64,000 nt of DNA from Streptomyces hoynatensis (GTDB lineage Bacteria > Actinomycetota > Actinomycetes > Streptomycetales > Streptomycetaceae), in NCBI RefSeq assembly GCF_003626535.1, contig NZ_RBAL01000003.1:62001-126000 (forward strand), written 5' to 3'. How positions within the stretch are numbered: position 1 is the first letter of the stretch; every line of letters begins with the position of its first letter. The position numbers were made by a program, and so were the translations under genes. The notes beneath the pieces are model-generated. The model saw only the letters and a program-made list of their open reading frames with translations, did no database searches and had not been told where the DNA came from. Below are positions 52,744 to 60,486 of this stretch, in pieces.

Positions 52744-52776
52744 TGACCTGGATCTTTGAGGGAAACCTCCAGGTCA
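52744..52776 (+). terminator. 9-bp hairpin, terminator or operator candidate
   Basis: TGACCTGGA (52744-52752) and TCCAGGTCA (52768-52776) pair perfectly over a 15-nt AT-richer loop. It lies 77 bp after the amidohydrolase stop and just ahead of the lnt promoter region. Confidence 0.45.
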
Positions 52777-52778
52777 GA

Positions 52779-52815
52779 CGGCTGTTGACAGCCGACCGCC
52801 GGGCAACGGTAGGTT
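52779..52815 (+). promoter_or_regulatory. Candidate lnt promoter inside a 16-bp palindrome
   Basis: CGGCTGTTGACAGCCG (52779-52794) is a perfect palindrome with 7-bp arms; its centre supplies TTGACA (52785-52790). TAGGTT at 52810-52815, 19 bp further, is a good -10 box. The spacing is one base long, but the arrangement suggests a regulated promoter with a leader of about 320 nt before lnt. Confidence 0.5.
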
Positions 52816-53140
52816 CGGCCGGGTCCACCACGGGACGTCCGGCCGGGCGCGGCTCCGCGCAGTCGTCGAACGCTGCTGGGCCAGAGGGCGGGCCGCCGGA
52901 CGGCGCCCCGCCAGCGGGAACCAGGTCCAGTCTGCCTGCGGCACGGGGGCGGCAGATGACGCCCGGACGGCTGGTGCGACCCGGGCGGGACCCGGACGCT
53001 CAGTAGACAACGGCTTTCGGTCGACCCGCAGCCAGCGGGTCCCGGGCCGGACCGAAGGGCGCCGGGTCCCGATCCGCACGACTTCCGCCGTCCGAGGTAC
53101 GGTCGTTCTCCACCGCTCGCTCTGCAGAGAGGCCACGACC

Positions 53141-54952
53141 GTGCCATCGGGCCCCGAGACGACCACGGCCGGCGATGCCGAGGACTTCCGCGAGGACGCC
53201 GCGGAGCCGCCCGCCGGGCCGCCAGGCGCGCCGCCGCCCGGCGGCGCAGTGCCTCCCGACGCCCCCGCCGCCCCTTCCGCCCCGGCGGGCCGGAGGCCCA
53301 CGCGGCGCCGCAGGCTGGCCGCCGCGGCGCGGCGGCACTGGCGGGTCAGCCTGGTGGCCGCCGCCACCGGAGTGCTCCTCGCGCTGGCCTTCCCGCCCTA
53401 CGGCGTGTGGCCGCTGTCCTTCCTCGCGGTGGCGGCGCTCTCCGTCCTGACCCACGGCAGGACCTGGCGGCAGGGCGCCTGGCTCGGCTTCGCGCTCGCC
53501 CTGCCCTTCTTCTTCTGGCTGCTGCGCTGGCTGCACGTCATCGGCTGGGACGTGACCTTCGGCCTGGCGCTCGCCGAGGCGGCGTTCTTCCTCGCCCTGG
53601 GCGCCGGGCTCGCGCGGACCTCAACGCTGCGCCTGTGGCCGCTGTGGGGGGCCTGCCTGTGGGTGGCCGAGGAGTGCGCCAGGGACCGCCTGCCGCTCGG
53701 CGGCTTCCCCTGGGGCAGGCTCGCCTTCGCCAACACCAGCAGCCCGTTCACCCCGCTCGCCGCGCTCGGCGGCGCCCCCCTGGTCAGCTTCGCGGTGGCC
53801 CTGTGCGGCACCCTGCTCGCCTGGGCGGCCCTGCGCCTGGCGCGCGCCCACGGCACCGGGCGCCCCTCCTGGCGGGCCGTGCGCCGGCGCACGGTGGCCC
53901 TGCCCGCGCTCGGCGCCACCGCCCTGGCCGCCGGGGCGGCGGTGGCCGGGTACGCCGTCCCGGTGCCCACCGACGCGGAGGACACCGTCTCCATAGCCGT
54001 GGTCCAGGGCAACGTCCAGCGTCCCGGCATGGACTTCCTGGGCCGCCCGATGCAGATCCTCGACAACCACGTGGACGCCACCCTCCGCCTGGCCGAGGAC
54101 ATCGAGGCCGGGCGGGTGGAGCGGCCCGATCTGGTGCTCTGGCCGGAAAACGCCTCCGACCTCGACCCGTACCGCGACGCGGAGGCGCGCGCCGCCATCG
54201 AGGAGGCGGTCAGGGCGGTGGGCGTGCCCATCCTGGTCGGCGCGCTGGTCGACCACCCCACCAAGGAGGGGTACGTCCTCAACCAGGGCATCGTCTGGGA
54301 CCCGGTCACCGGCCCCGGCGCCTCCTACACCAAGCAGCACCCCGTGCCCTTCGGCGAGTACGTGCCCTTCCGCGACCAGCTCAGCACCGTCATCACCCGC
54401 CTCCAGCGGGTCCCCCGCGACTTCTACCCCGGCGACCACACCGGGGTGCTCGACGTCGGCCCGGCCAGGCTCGGCGACGTCATCTGCTTCGAGGTGGCCT
54501 ACGACGGCATCGTCAGGGACACGGTGAACGACGGGGCGCGGGCGCTGGTCGTCCAGACCAACAACGCGACCTACGGCCGCACCGGGCAGCCCGAGCAGCA
54601 GCTGGCGATGTCGCAGCTGCGGGCGGTGGAGCACGGCCGCGCGGTCGTCACCGTGGCGACCAGCGGCATCAGCGCGATCGTCGCCCCCGACGGCAGCATC
54701 GAGCAGCGGACCGAGGAGTTCACCCAGGACGTGCTGACCGCCCGGCTGCCGCTGCGCGACGGGAAGACCGTCGCCGACCGGCTGGGGGCGGCCCCGGAGT
54801 GGGCCCTGACCGCGGTGGGCCTGGGCGCCTGGGCGCTGGTGGTGGTCCGCGGGCGCAGGGCGCGCCGCGCGGCGCCGGCCGCGGACTTGGCGCAGGCGGC
54901 CCCGCCCGCGCGGGCCGGGGGGACCGCGGCGGAGGGGGCGGCGGGTGACTGA
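53141..54952 (+). CDS. lnt: Apolipoprotein N-acyltransferase
   Basis: 603 residues. A Pro/Ala-rich cytoplasmic N-terminus of about 65 residues, then about six to seven membrane spans, then the nitrilase-like extracytoplasmic domain with catalytic Glu336 (WPENAS), Lys398 (YTKQHPVPFGEYVP) and Cys449 (VICFEVAYD), and a last span near the C-terminus. It adds the third acyl chain to lipoproteins. GTG 53141 follows GAGAGG. The next gene overlaps by 8 bases; in mycobacteria the equivalents are fused as one Ppm1 protein. Confidence 0.92.
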   Translation: MPSGPETTTAGDAEDFREDAAEPPAGPPGAPPPGGAVPPDAPAAPSAPAGRRPTRRRRLAAAARRHWRVSLVAAATGVLLALAFPPYGVWPLSFLAVAALSVLTHGRTWRQGAWLGFALALPFFFWLLRWLHVIGWDVTFGLALAEAAFFLALGAGLARTSTLRLWPLWGACLWVAEECARDRLPLGGFPWGRLAFANTSSPFTPLAALGGAPLVSFAVALCGTLLAWAALRLARAHGTGRPSWRAVRRRTVALPALGATALAAGAAVAGYAVPVPTDAEDTVSIAVVQGNVQRPGMDFLGRPMQILDNHVDATLRLAEDIEAGRVERPDLVLWPENASDLDPYRDAEARAAIEEAVRAVGVPILVGALVDHPTKEGYVLNQGIVWDPVTGPGASYTKQHPVPFGEYVPFRDQLSTVITRLQRVPRDFYPGDHTGVLDVGPARLGDVICFEVAYDGIVRDTVNDGARALVVQTNNATYGRTGQPEQQLAMSQLRAVEHGRAVVTVATSGISAIVAPDGSIEQRTEEFTQDVLTARLPLRDGKTVADRLGAAPEWALTAVGLGAWALVVVRGRRARRAAPAADLAQAAPPARAGGTAAEGAAGD

Positions 54953-55715
54953 CGAGGCGCGGCGCCCGGCGGACCCGCTGGGCCGGGTCCTGGTGATCAT
55001 CCCCACCTACAACGAGGCGGACAACCTCCCCGGGCTGCTGACCAGGGTGCGCGCGGTGCGGCCGAGCTGCGAGGTGCTGGTGGCCGACGACAACAGCCCG
55101 GACGGCACCGGGAAGCTCGCCGACGAGGCCGCCTCCAGGGACCCGGGCGTGCACGTGCTGCACCGGCGGGGCAAGGAGGGCCTGGGCGCCGCCTACCTGG
55201 CGGGCTTCGCCTGGGGCCTGGAACGCGGCTACGACGTCCTGGTCGAGATGGACGGGGACGGCTCGCACCAGCCGGAGGAGCTGCCCAGGCTGCTGACCGC
55301 GGTGCGCAACGGGGCCGACGTGGTCCTCGGCTCCCGCTGGGTCCCCGGCGGGAGGATCGTGCACTGGCCCCGGTACCGGGAGCTGCTCTCCCGCGGCGGC
55401 AGCGGCTACGCGCGGCTGCTGCTCGGCCTGCCGGTCCGGGACGTGACGGGCGGCTTCCGGGCGTTCCGCAGGCACGTGCTGGAGGGCGGCTTCCTCAGCG
55501 ACGTCGCCTCCCAGGGCTACTGCTTCCAGGTGGACCTGGCCCACCGGGCGGTGCGGGCAGGGCACCGGGTGGCCGAGGTGCCCATCACCTTCGTGGAGCG
55601 CGAGTACGGCGACAGCAAGATGAGCCGCGACATCGTGGTCGAGGCGCTGTGGCGCGTCACGGCCTGGGGCCTGGCGGCCCGTTTCGGCAGAGCGGCCGGG
55701 CGAAGGCACACTTGA
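54945..55715 (+). CDS. ppm1: Polyprenol monophosphomannose synthase
   Basis: 256 residues, GT2 family. LVIIPTYNEADNLPGLLTRV, the DDNSPDGTG and MDGDGSHQPEELP (DxD-like metal site) motifs, and VTGGFRAFRRHVLE match dolichol/polyprenol-phosphate mannose synthases. It makes polyprenyl-P-mannose from GDP-mannose for protein O-mannosylation on the outside of the membrane. GTG 54945 overlaps lnt. There are no C-terminal membrane spans, so the upstream Lnt may anchor it, as the two domains do in the mycobacterial fusion. Confidence 0.92.
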   Translation: MTDEARRPADPLGRVLVIIPTYNEADNLPGLLTRVRAVRPSCEVLVADDNSPDGTGKLADEAASRDPGVHVLHRRGKEGLGAAYLAGFAWGLERGYDVLVEMDGDGSHQPEELPRLLTAVRNGADVVLGSRWVPGGRIVHWPRYRELLSRGGSGYARLLLGLPVRDVTGGFRAFRRHVLEGGFLSDVASQGYCFQVDLAHRAVRAGHRVAEVPITFVEREYGDSKMSRDIVVEALWRVTAWGLAARFGRAAGRRHT

Positions 55716-55718
55716 GTC

Positions 55719-56363
55719 ATGACGAGCGGCACCCCGAACCCGTACCGAACCGGCGGCGGCGCCAGCAGCCGCGGCCTGCGCAGGAGGAGCCGGGCCAGGC
55801 GGCTGCTGCCGCTGGGCGTCGCGGTGTGGGCGGTCCTCGAGTTCTGGCTGCTCACCGTGATCGGCAATGCCACCAACGGGCTGATCGTCTTCGTGATCCT
55901 GCTGGCCGGCTTCGTGCTGGGCGCCGTCGTCATCAAGATCGCGGGGCGGCGGGCCTGGCAGCGGCTGACCGAGAGCCTGCGGCCGCCCGCCGGCCGGGAG
56001 GAGCGCGCGGGCGCCCCCGAGCCGCGCCGGGGCGGGAACGGGCTGACGATGCTGGGCGGCCTGCTGCTGATGCTGCCCGGGCTGATCTCCGACGCGGTGG
56101 GCCTGCTGTGCATCTTCCCGCCCACCGCGGAGCTGCTGCGCCGCTCGGCCGGGCGGCTGCTGTCCCGGGGCGGCGGGCCGCTGGGCGCCGCCTACCGGGA
56201 GGGCGTGAGCGCCAGGGACCGGATGCGCATGCACCGGCCCGACGGGAAGGTCGTGCGGGGACAGGTGGTGCGCGACGAGGACCGGGCCGCGGGGACCGGG
56301 GAGGAGCGGGAGCGCGGGGACCGCGGAGAGCCCGGGGACCGCGAGGACCGGGAGCAGGACTGA
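55719..56363 (+). CDS. fxsA: FxsA family membrane protein
   Basis: 214 residues. Three to four spans: PLGVAVWAVLEFWLLTVIGNATNGL, IVFVILLAGFVLGAVVI, and LTMLGGLLLMLPGLISDAVGLLCIFPP, the last being the FxsA hallmark. The C-terminus is long and rich in Arg/Glu/Gly/Asp (about 165-214). In E. coli FxsA influences phage exclusion; the role here is unknown. ATG 55719 starts 3 bp after ppm1, so the lnt-ppm1-fxsA set is one operon. Confidence 0.9.
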   Translation: MTSGTPNPYRTGGGASSRGLRRRSRARRLLPLGVAVWAVLEFWLLTVIGNATNGLIVFVILLAGFVLGAVVIKIAGRRAWQRLTESLRPPAGREERAGAPEPRRGGNGLTMLGGLLLMLPGLISDAVGLLCIFPPTAELLRRSAGRLLSRGGGPLGAAYREGVSARDRMRMHRPDGKVVRGQVVRDEDRAAGTGEERERGDRGEPGDREDREQD

Positions 56364-56427
56364 GGCGCGCCCGCGCGCGTCCCGTGCCGGGGCGGGGGAT
56401 CGGGGGAGCGCGGGCGGGAAAGACAAA

Positions 56428-56458
56428 AGGGCCGGGTCACCCTGGTGACCCGAGCCCT
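56428..56458. terminator. Bidirectional terminator between fxsA and rbpA
   Basis: CGGGTCACC and GGTGACCCG (56433-56452) pair over a CT loop, extended by AGGGC with GCCCT around one bulged A. On the minus strand it is followed by CTTTTGTCTTT, a real U-rich tail, so it works best for rbpA. Confidence 0.8.
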
Positions 56459-56492
56459 GTGATGTCCGCGGGATGCCCGCGAGGTGCCGGCG

Positions 56493-56867
56493 CTAAGCCG
56501 TCTTGCGGCTGTCGCGCGGATGCACCGCGATGTTCATGGCGCCGGAGCGCAGGACGGCCAGCCGCTCGGCCAGCACCTCCTCCAGCTCCTCGCGGGTCCT
56601 TCGCTCCATGAGCATGTCCCAGTGCGTGCGCGCCGGCTTGCTCTTCTTCTCCTCCGGCCCCTCGCCGTCCACCAGCAGAGCCTGGGAGCCGCATACCTTG
56701 CACTCCCACTCCGGAGGGATCTCGGCCTCCACCGAGAACGGCATCTCGAACCGATGTCCGTTCCGGCATGCGTACTCCACCGCCTGACGCGGCGCCAGGT
56801 CGATGCCGCGGTCCGTCTCGTAGCTGGTCACCACGAGCCGCGTGCCGCGAAGAGCTCGCTCACTCAT
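56493..56867 (-). CDS. rbpA: RNA polymerase-binding protein RbpA
   Basis: 124 residues. Binds RNA polymerase and the principal sigma factor and stabilises the open complex. N-terminal tail SERALRGTRLVV, core domain with the CRNGHRF and CKVCG cysteine motifs (zinc in Streptomyces), and C-terminal sigma-interaction part RTHWDMLMERRTREELEEVLAERLAVLR. ATG 56867. A SigR-type promoter is located 63 bp upstream, linking it to thiol-oxidative stress as known in S. coelicolor. Confidence 0.97.
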   Translation of the reverse strand: MSERALRGTRLVVTSYETDRGIDLAPRQAVEYACRNGHRFEMPFSVEAEIPPEWECKVCGSQALLVDGEGPEEKKSKPARTHWDMLMERRTREELEEVLAERLAVLRSGAMNIAVHPRDSRKTA

Positions 56868-56929
56868 GAATCGTGCCTCCCGGGCTGGTCGCCCACAGGA
56901 CAGGTGTCGCTGTCGTCATCACTCTGGTC

Positions 56930-56956
56930 AACGTCCGGTCGGCGGTGAAGATTCCC
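56930..56956 (-). promoter_or_regulatory. SigR-type promoter of rbpA
   Basis: On the minus strand GGGAAT (56956-56951), an 18-bp spacer and GTT (56932-56930) match the SigR consensus GGGAAT-N18-GTT. Transcription should begin near 56922, leaving a leader of about 55 nt. Confidence 0.8.
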
Positions 56957-57035
56957 GTTGCGGGTCATGCCCCGCCCGTCGTGCCTCACTTCTCGTACCC
57001 ACCGGCGTCCGGTTTGTCACATCTGGTCTGAGATG

Positions 57036-57875
57036 TCACCCGGCGTCCGCACAGGATGGCTCGGGGTAACGGCGCATCCGGCGGGACCAAAGGCGTAGGT
57101 TACCCGGCCGCCGCCGCTCCTCGAAATCCATTCCGGAATCCGTGCTCCCGATCGCGAACACGCGCAGGAAGAACTGGGCCAGGGGCCCGATGGCCAGGGC
57201 GTACACCACGGTGCCGAGTCCCGCGGAACCGCCGAGGGCCACCCCCACCGCGAGCACCGTCAACTCCACGCAGGTGCGCATCAGCCGTATGGAGCGGCCG
57301 GTGACCCGGTGCAGCGCCGTCATCACCCCGTCCCGCGGCCCGGGGCCGAGCCCCGCCGCTATGTACATGCCGGTGGCCACCCCGTTCAGCAGCACGGCCC
57401 CCGCCATCATCGGGAGCTGCCAGACCAGGCCGTCGCCCCGGGGCAGCACCAGCAGGGTGGCGTCCATCGCCGAGCCGATCAGCAGCACGTTCGAGACGGT
57501 CCCCAGGCCAGGGCGCTGCCGCAGCGGCAGCCACAGCAGCAGCACCACGAGACCCGTCAGGTTCACCACCATCCCGATGGAGATCCCGGTGTGCTCGGAA
57601 AGCCCCTGGTGGAACGCGTCCCAGGGGTCGAGGCCGAGCCCGGCGCGGAGCATCAGCGCCATGCTGATCCCGTACAGGCCGAGGCCCGCGTACAGCTGGA
57701 CCAGCCGGCGCCCCAGCCGCCTGCCCGCCGGCCGCCCCTGCGCCCCGTCCTCCGGGCCGGCCTCCGCCTTCCGCCCGGGCCCCTCGGCCGGGGGCTTCTG
57801 CCCGCGGTCGTTCCCCCGGGCGCTCTCCGGCCCTTCCCCGGGCCCTTCCTGGTCCCGTTGCGGGGTGATTGCCAT
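57036..57875 (-). CDS. yczE: YczE-family integral membrane protein
   Basis: 279 residues. A charged, Gly/Pro-rich cytoplasmic N-terminus of about 55 residues is followed by five or so spans: LYAGLGLYGISMALMLRAGLGLDPWDAFHQGLS carries the family's GLGxxPWD motif, later VATGMYIAAGLGPGPRDGVMTALH a second glycine-rich copy. ATG 57875 is chosen, about 8 bp after GGGGAG. It is divergent from a MocR-type regulator, the usual pairing for this family (YczR-YczE). The substrate is unknown. Confidence 0.83.
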   Translation of the reverse strand: MAITPQRDQEGPGEGPESARGNDRGQKPPAEGPGRKAEAGPEDGAQGRPAGRRLGRRLVQLYAGLGLYGISMALMLRAGLGLDPWDAFHQGLSEHTGISIGMVVNLTGLVVLLLWLPLRQRPGLGTVSNVLLIGSAMDATLLVLPRGDGLVWQLPMMAGAVLLNGVATGMYIAAGLGPGPRDGVMTALHRVTGRSIRLMRTCVELTVLAVGVALGGSAGLGTVVYALAIGPLAQFFLRVFAIGSTDSGMDFEERRRPGNLRLWSRRMRRYPEPSCADAG

Positions 57876-57899
57876 CCCCGGCTCTCCCCTCTGGCAAAA

Positions 57900-57930
57900 G
57901 TGGACTGGCACGTGACACCCTGTGGCCTGG
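57900..57930. promoter_or_regulatory. Direct repeats, probable MocR operator
   Basis: GTGGACTGG (57900-57908) and GTGGCCTGG (57922-57930) are direct repeats whose starts are 22 bp apart, two helical turns. They lie in the 102-bp gap between the divergent yczE and mocR-type genes. MocR proteins typically bind spaced direct repeats as domain-swapped dimers. Confidence 0.55.
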
Positions 57931-57977
57931 TCGTATGGTGCGGCCATGGCCAATTCCCGAAAGGTGGCCCGAGTGTC

Positions 57978-59480
57978 ATGACCCAGTGGACCTCAACGGT
58001 GGGCGCGGCGCAGCTCGCGCGGCTGCTCGGTTCCCAGGGGGCCTGCGAGGGCCCGGCGGCCCGCAGGCAGCCCGCCTACCGGGAGCTCGCCGACGGCATC
58101 AGGCTGCTCGTCCTGGAGGGCCGGGTGCCGGTGGCCGCCAGGCTCCCGGCGGAACGCGAGCTGGCCGCCGCCCTCTCCCTCAGCCGCACCACCGTCGCCA
58201 CCGCCTTCGAGACCCTGCGCGGGGACGGGTTCCTCAAGTCCCGGCGCGGCTCCGGGAGCTGGACCGCGGTGCCCCCGGGGCGCCCGCTGCCCGCCCGCGG
58301 CCTGGAACCGCTCCCGCCCGAGACGGGCGGCGACACCATCGACCTGGCCTGCGCCGCCCTCCCGGCCCCGGAGCCCTGGCTCAGCCGCGCCTTCGCCGCC
58401 TCGCTCGAGGCGCTGCCGCCCGCCGCCCGCACCCACGGGGACTTCCCGGCCGGGCTGCCCGCCCTGCGCCAGGCGCTCGCCGACCACTACACCGCCAAGG
58501 GCGTGCCCACCATGCCCGAGCAGATCATGATCACCACCGGCGCGATGGGGGCCGTGGGCGCCATCTGCCGGCTCTTCGTCGGCGGCGGCGAGCGGGTGGC
58601 CGTGGAGCACCCCTCGTACGCCAACGTGCTGCAGCTGATGCGCGAGGCCGGGGTCAGGCTCGTGCCCGTCCCCATGGCCGAGGGCCTCGGCGGCTGGGAA
58701 CTGCCCGCCTGGCGCCGCGCCCTGAAGGAGACCTCGCCGCGCCTGGCCTACGTCGTCGCCGACTTCCACAACCCCACCGGCGCGCTCGCCGGCGAGGACC
58801 AGCGCCGCGAGCTGGTGGCCGCCGCCCGCGAGGCGGGCACCGTGCTGGTGGTCGACGAGACGATGGCGGAACTCGCCCTCGACCTGGGGCCGGGGGAGCG
58901 GCCGCCGCGGCCGGTCGCCGCGTTCGACCACGGCGGGTCGACCGTGGTGACGATCGGCTCGGCCAGCAAGTCCTTCTGGGCGGGCCTGCGCATCGGCTGG
59001 GTGCGGGCCGCCCCCGAGGTGATCCGCAGCCTCGCGTCCGCCAGGGCCTGGGCCGACCTCGGCAGCCCGGTGATGGAACAGCTCGCCGTCGGCTGGCTGC
59101 TCACCACGGGCGGCTGGGGCCAGGCCCTGGAGCAGCGCAGGGCCGAGCTGCGGGAGACCAGGGCCGCCGTGGTCCAGGCGCTGCGCGCCCGGCTGCCCGA
59201 CTGGGAGTTCAGCGTGCCGCGCGGGGGCCTCACCCTGTGGGTGCGGGCCGGCGGCCTCTCCGGCTCGCGGATCGCGGCGGCGGGGGAGCGGCTCGGCGTG
59301 CGGGTGCCCTCGGGGCCGCGCTTCGGCGTGGACGGGGCGTTCGAGGGCTACCTGCGCATCCCGTTCACGGTCAGCGGGCCCGTCGCCACCGAGGCCGCGG
59401 ACCGGCTGGCCGCCGCCGCGCGGATGGTGGCCCAGGGGCCGGTGCCCGCGATGGAGACGCCGGCCGGCTACCTCGCCTGA
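57978..59480 (+). CDS. MocR/YczR-type PLP-dependent transcriptional regulator
   Basis: 500 residues. N-terminal GntR-like wHTH (about 35-95, YRELADGIRLLVLEGRVPVAARLPAERELA, then SRTTVATAFETLRGDGFL) joined by a linker to a fold-type I aminotransferase domain (about 120-490). The PLP lysine is Lys331 in GSASKSFWAGLRIGW; ADFHNPTG is the cofactor ring Asn/Pro region. ATG 57978. It lies back to back with yczE and should regulate it via the repeats at 57900-57930. Aminotransferase catalysis is not expected. Confidence 0.88.
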   Translation: MTQWTSTVGAAQLARLLGSQGACEGPAARRQPAYRELADGIRLLVLEGRVPVAARLPAERELAAALSLSRTTVATAFETLRGDGFLKSRRGSGSWTAVPPGRPLPARGLEPLPPETGGDTIDLACAALPAPEPWLSRAFAASLEALPPAARTHGDFPAGLPALRQALADHYTAKGVPTMPEQIMITTGAMGAVGAICRLFVGGGERVAVEHPSYANVLQLMREAGVRLVPVPMAEGLGGWELPAWRRALKETSPRLAYVVADFHNPTGALAGEDQRRELVAAAREAGTVLVVDETMAELALDLGPGERPPRPVAAFDHGGSTVVTIGSASKSFWAGLRIGWVRAAPEVIRSLASARAWADLGSPVMEQLAVGWLLTTGGWGQALEQRRAELRETRAAVVQALRARLPDWEFSVPRGGLTLWVRAGGLSGSRIAAAGERLGVRVPSGPRFGVDGAFEGYLRIPFTVSGPVATEAADRLAAAARMVAQGPVPAMETPAGYLA

Positions 59481-59529
59481 CGGGCGCGGCCGCCCGCCGC
59501 CTCCCGCCGCGGGGCGGTGGCCTGTCGCG

Positions 59530-59552
59530 CCCGGCGCGTGTGCCGCGCCGGG
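59530..59552 (+). terminator. Hairpin terminator after the MocR gene
   Basis: CCCGGCGCG and CGCGCCGGG pair perfectly over a TGTGC loop, 50 bp after the stop codon. Confidence 0.6.
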
Positions 59553-59650
59553 AAGGGGCGCGGCGCGGGTACGATCCGCTGCCGGAGTTCCCGAGGCGGA
59601 AGCGGCCCCGACGGCCCTCCCGCCGTGTCGCCCGAGGCGGGAGTACGCGC

Positions 59651-60445
59651 ATGCAGGTGGATCTCAGCGGAAGGACCGCCCTGGTCACCGGCTCGACCCA
59701 GGGCATCGGCGCGGCGATCGCCGCCGGGCTCGCCCGCTCCGGGGCCAGGGTCGGCGTCAACGGCCGCCGCCCCGGCGGCGTCGAGGCCGCGGTCGCGAGG
59801 CTGCGCGAGGAGGTGCCGGACGGCGCCTTCGTGCCGGTCGCCGCCGACGTGACGACGCCCGAGGGCGCCGAGCGGGCGGGCGGGGCCCTGGGAGCGGTGG
59901 ACATCCTCGTCAACAACCTCGGCGTCTACGGCCCCCGGCCCGCGCTGGAGATCACCGACGAGGAGTGGCGGCGCTACTTCGAGGTCAACGTGCTGGCGGC
60001 CGTGCGGCTCACCCGGGCCCTCCTGCCCGGCATGACCGAACGCGGCTGGGGCCGCGTGCAGTTCATCGCCAGCGACTCCGCCGTGGCGATCCCGGCCGAG
60101 ATGATCCACTACGGGATGACCAAGTCGGCCCTGCTCGCGGTCGGCCGGGGCTTCGCCAAGGAGGCGGCCGGCACGGGCGTCACCGTGAACTCCGTCATCG
60201 CCGGGCCCACGCACACCGGCGGCGTGGAGGACTTCGTGTACCAGCTGGTCGGCCGCGAGCTGCCCTGGGAGGAGGCCCAGCGCAGGTTCATGCGCGAGCA
60301 CCGGCCGCAGTCGCTGCTCCAGCGCCTCATCGAGCCGGAGGAGATCGCGCACATGGTCGTCTACCTCAGCTCCGAACAGGCCTCGGCGACCACCGGCGGC
60401 GCGCTCCGCGTCGACGGCGGCTACGTGGACTCGATCCTCCCCTGA
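59651..60445 (+). CDS. SDR-family oxidoreductase
   Basis: 264 residues. VTGSTQGIGAAIAAGLA cofactor loop, NNLGVYG in place of NNAG, Ser in FIASDSA, and YGMTKSALLAVGRGFAKEA with Tyr and Lys of the catalytic tetrad; VNSVIAGPTHTGG and GGALRVDGGYVDSI close the fold. The long segment DFVYQLVGRELPWEEAQRRFMREH is a substrate lid. ATG 59651. TACGAT at about 59570 may be its -10. Monocistronic; substrate unknown. Confidence 0.85.
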   Translation: MQVDLSGRTALVTGSTQGIGAAIAAGLARSGARVGVNGRRPGGVEAAVARLREEVPDGAFVPVAADVTTPEGAERAGGALGAVDILVNNLGVYGPRPALEITDEEWRRYFEVNVLAAVRLTRALLPGMTERGWGRVQFIASDSAVAIPAEMIHYGMTKSALLAVGRGFAKEAAGTGVTVNSVIAGPTHTGGVEDFVYQLVGRELPWEEAQRRFMREHRPQSLLQRLIEPEEIAHMVVYLSSEQASATTGGALRVDGGYVDSILP

Positions 60446-60486
60446 GCCGCCCCCCGAGCCGTCCCGGGAACCGGCTCCCCGGCCGC

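Larger units (their letters stand above)
52668..53140. other. Long leader/intergenic region upstream of lnt
   Basis: 473 bp without a credible gene. It contains a 9-bp hairpin at 52744-52776, a palindrome and promoter at 52779-52815, and then about 320 bp of possible 5' leader with several GC inverted repeats (for example TCTGCC...GGCAGA near 52930). I could not match it to a known riboswitch class. Confidence 0.5.

Noticed and set aside
52816..53140. Possible cobalamin or other riboswitch in the lnt leader
   Set aside because: A GCGGGAACCAGGTCC stretch briefly recalls the cobalamin element, but the following conserved core is absent. Left as an unexplained leader.
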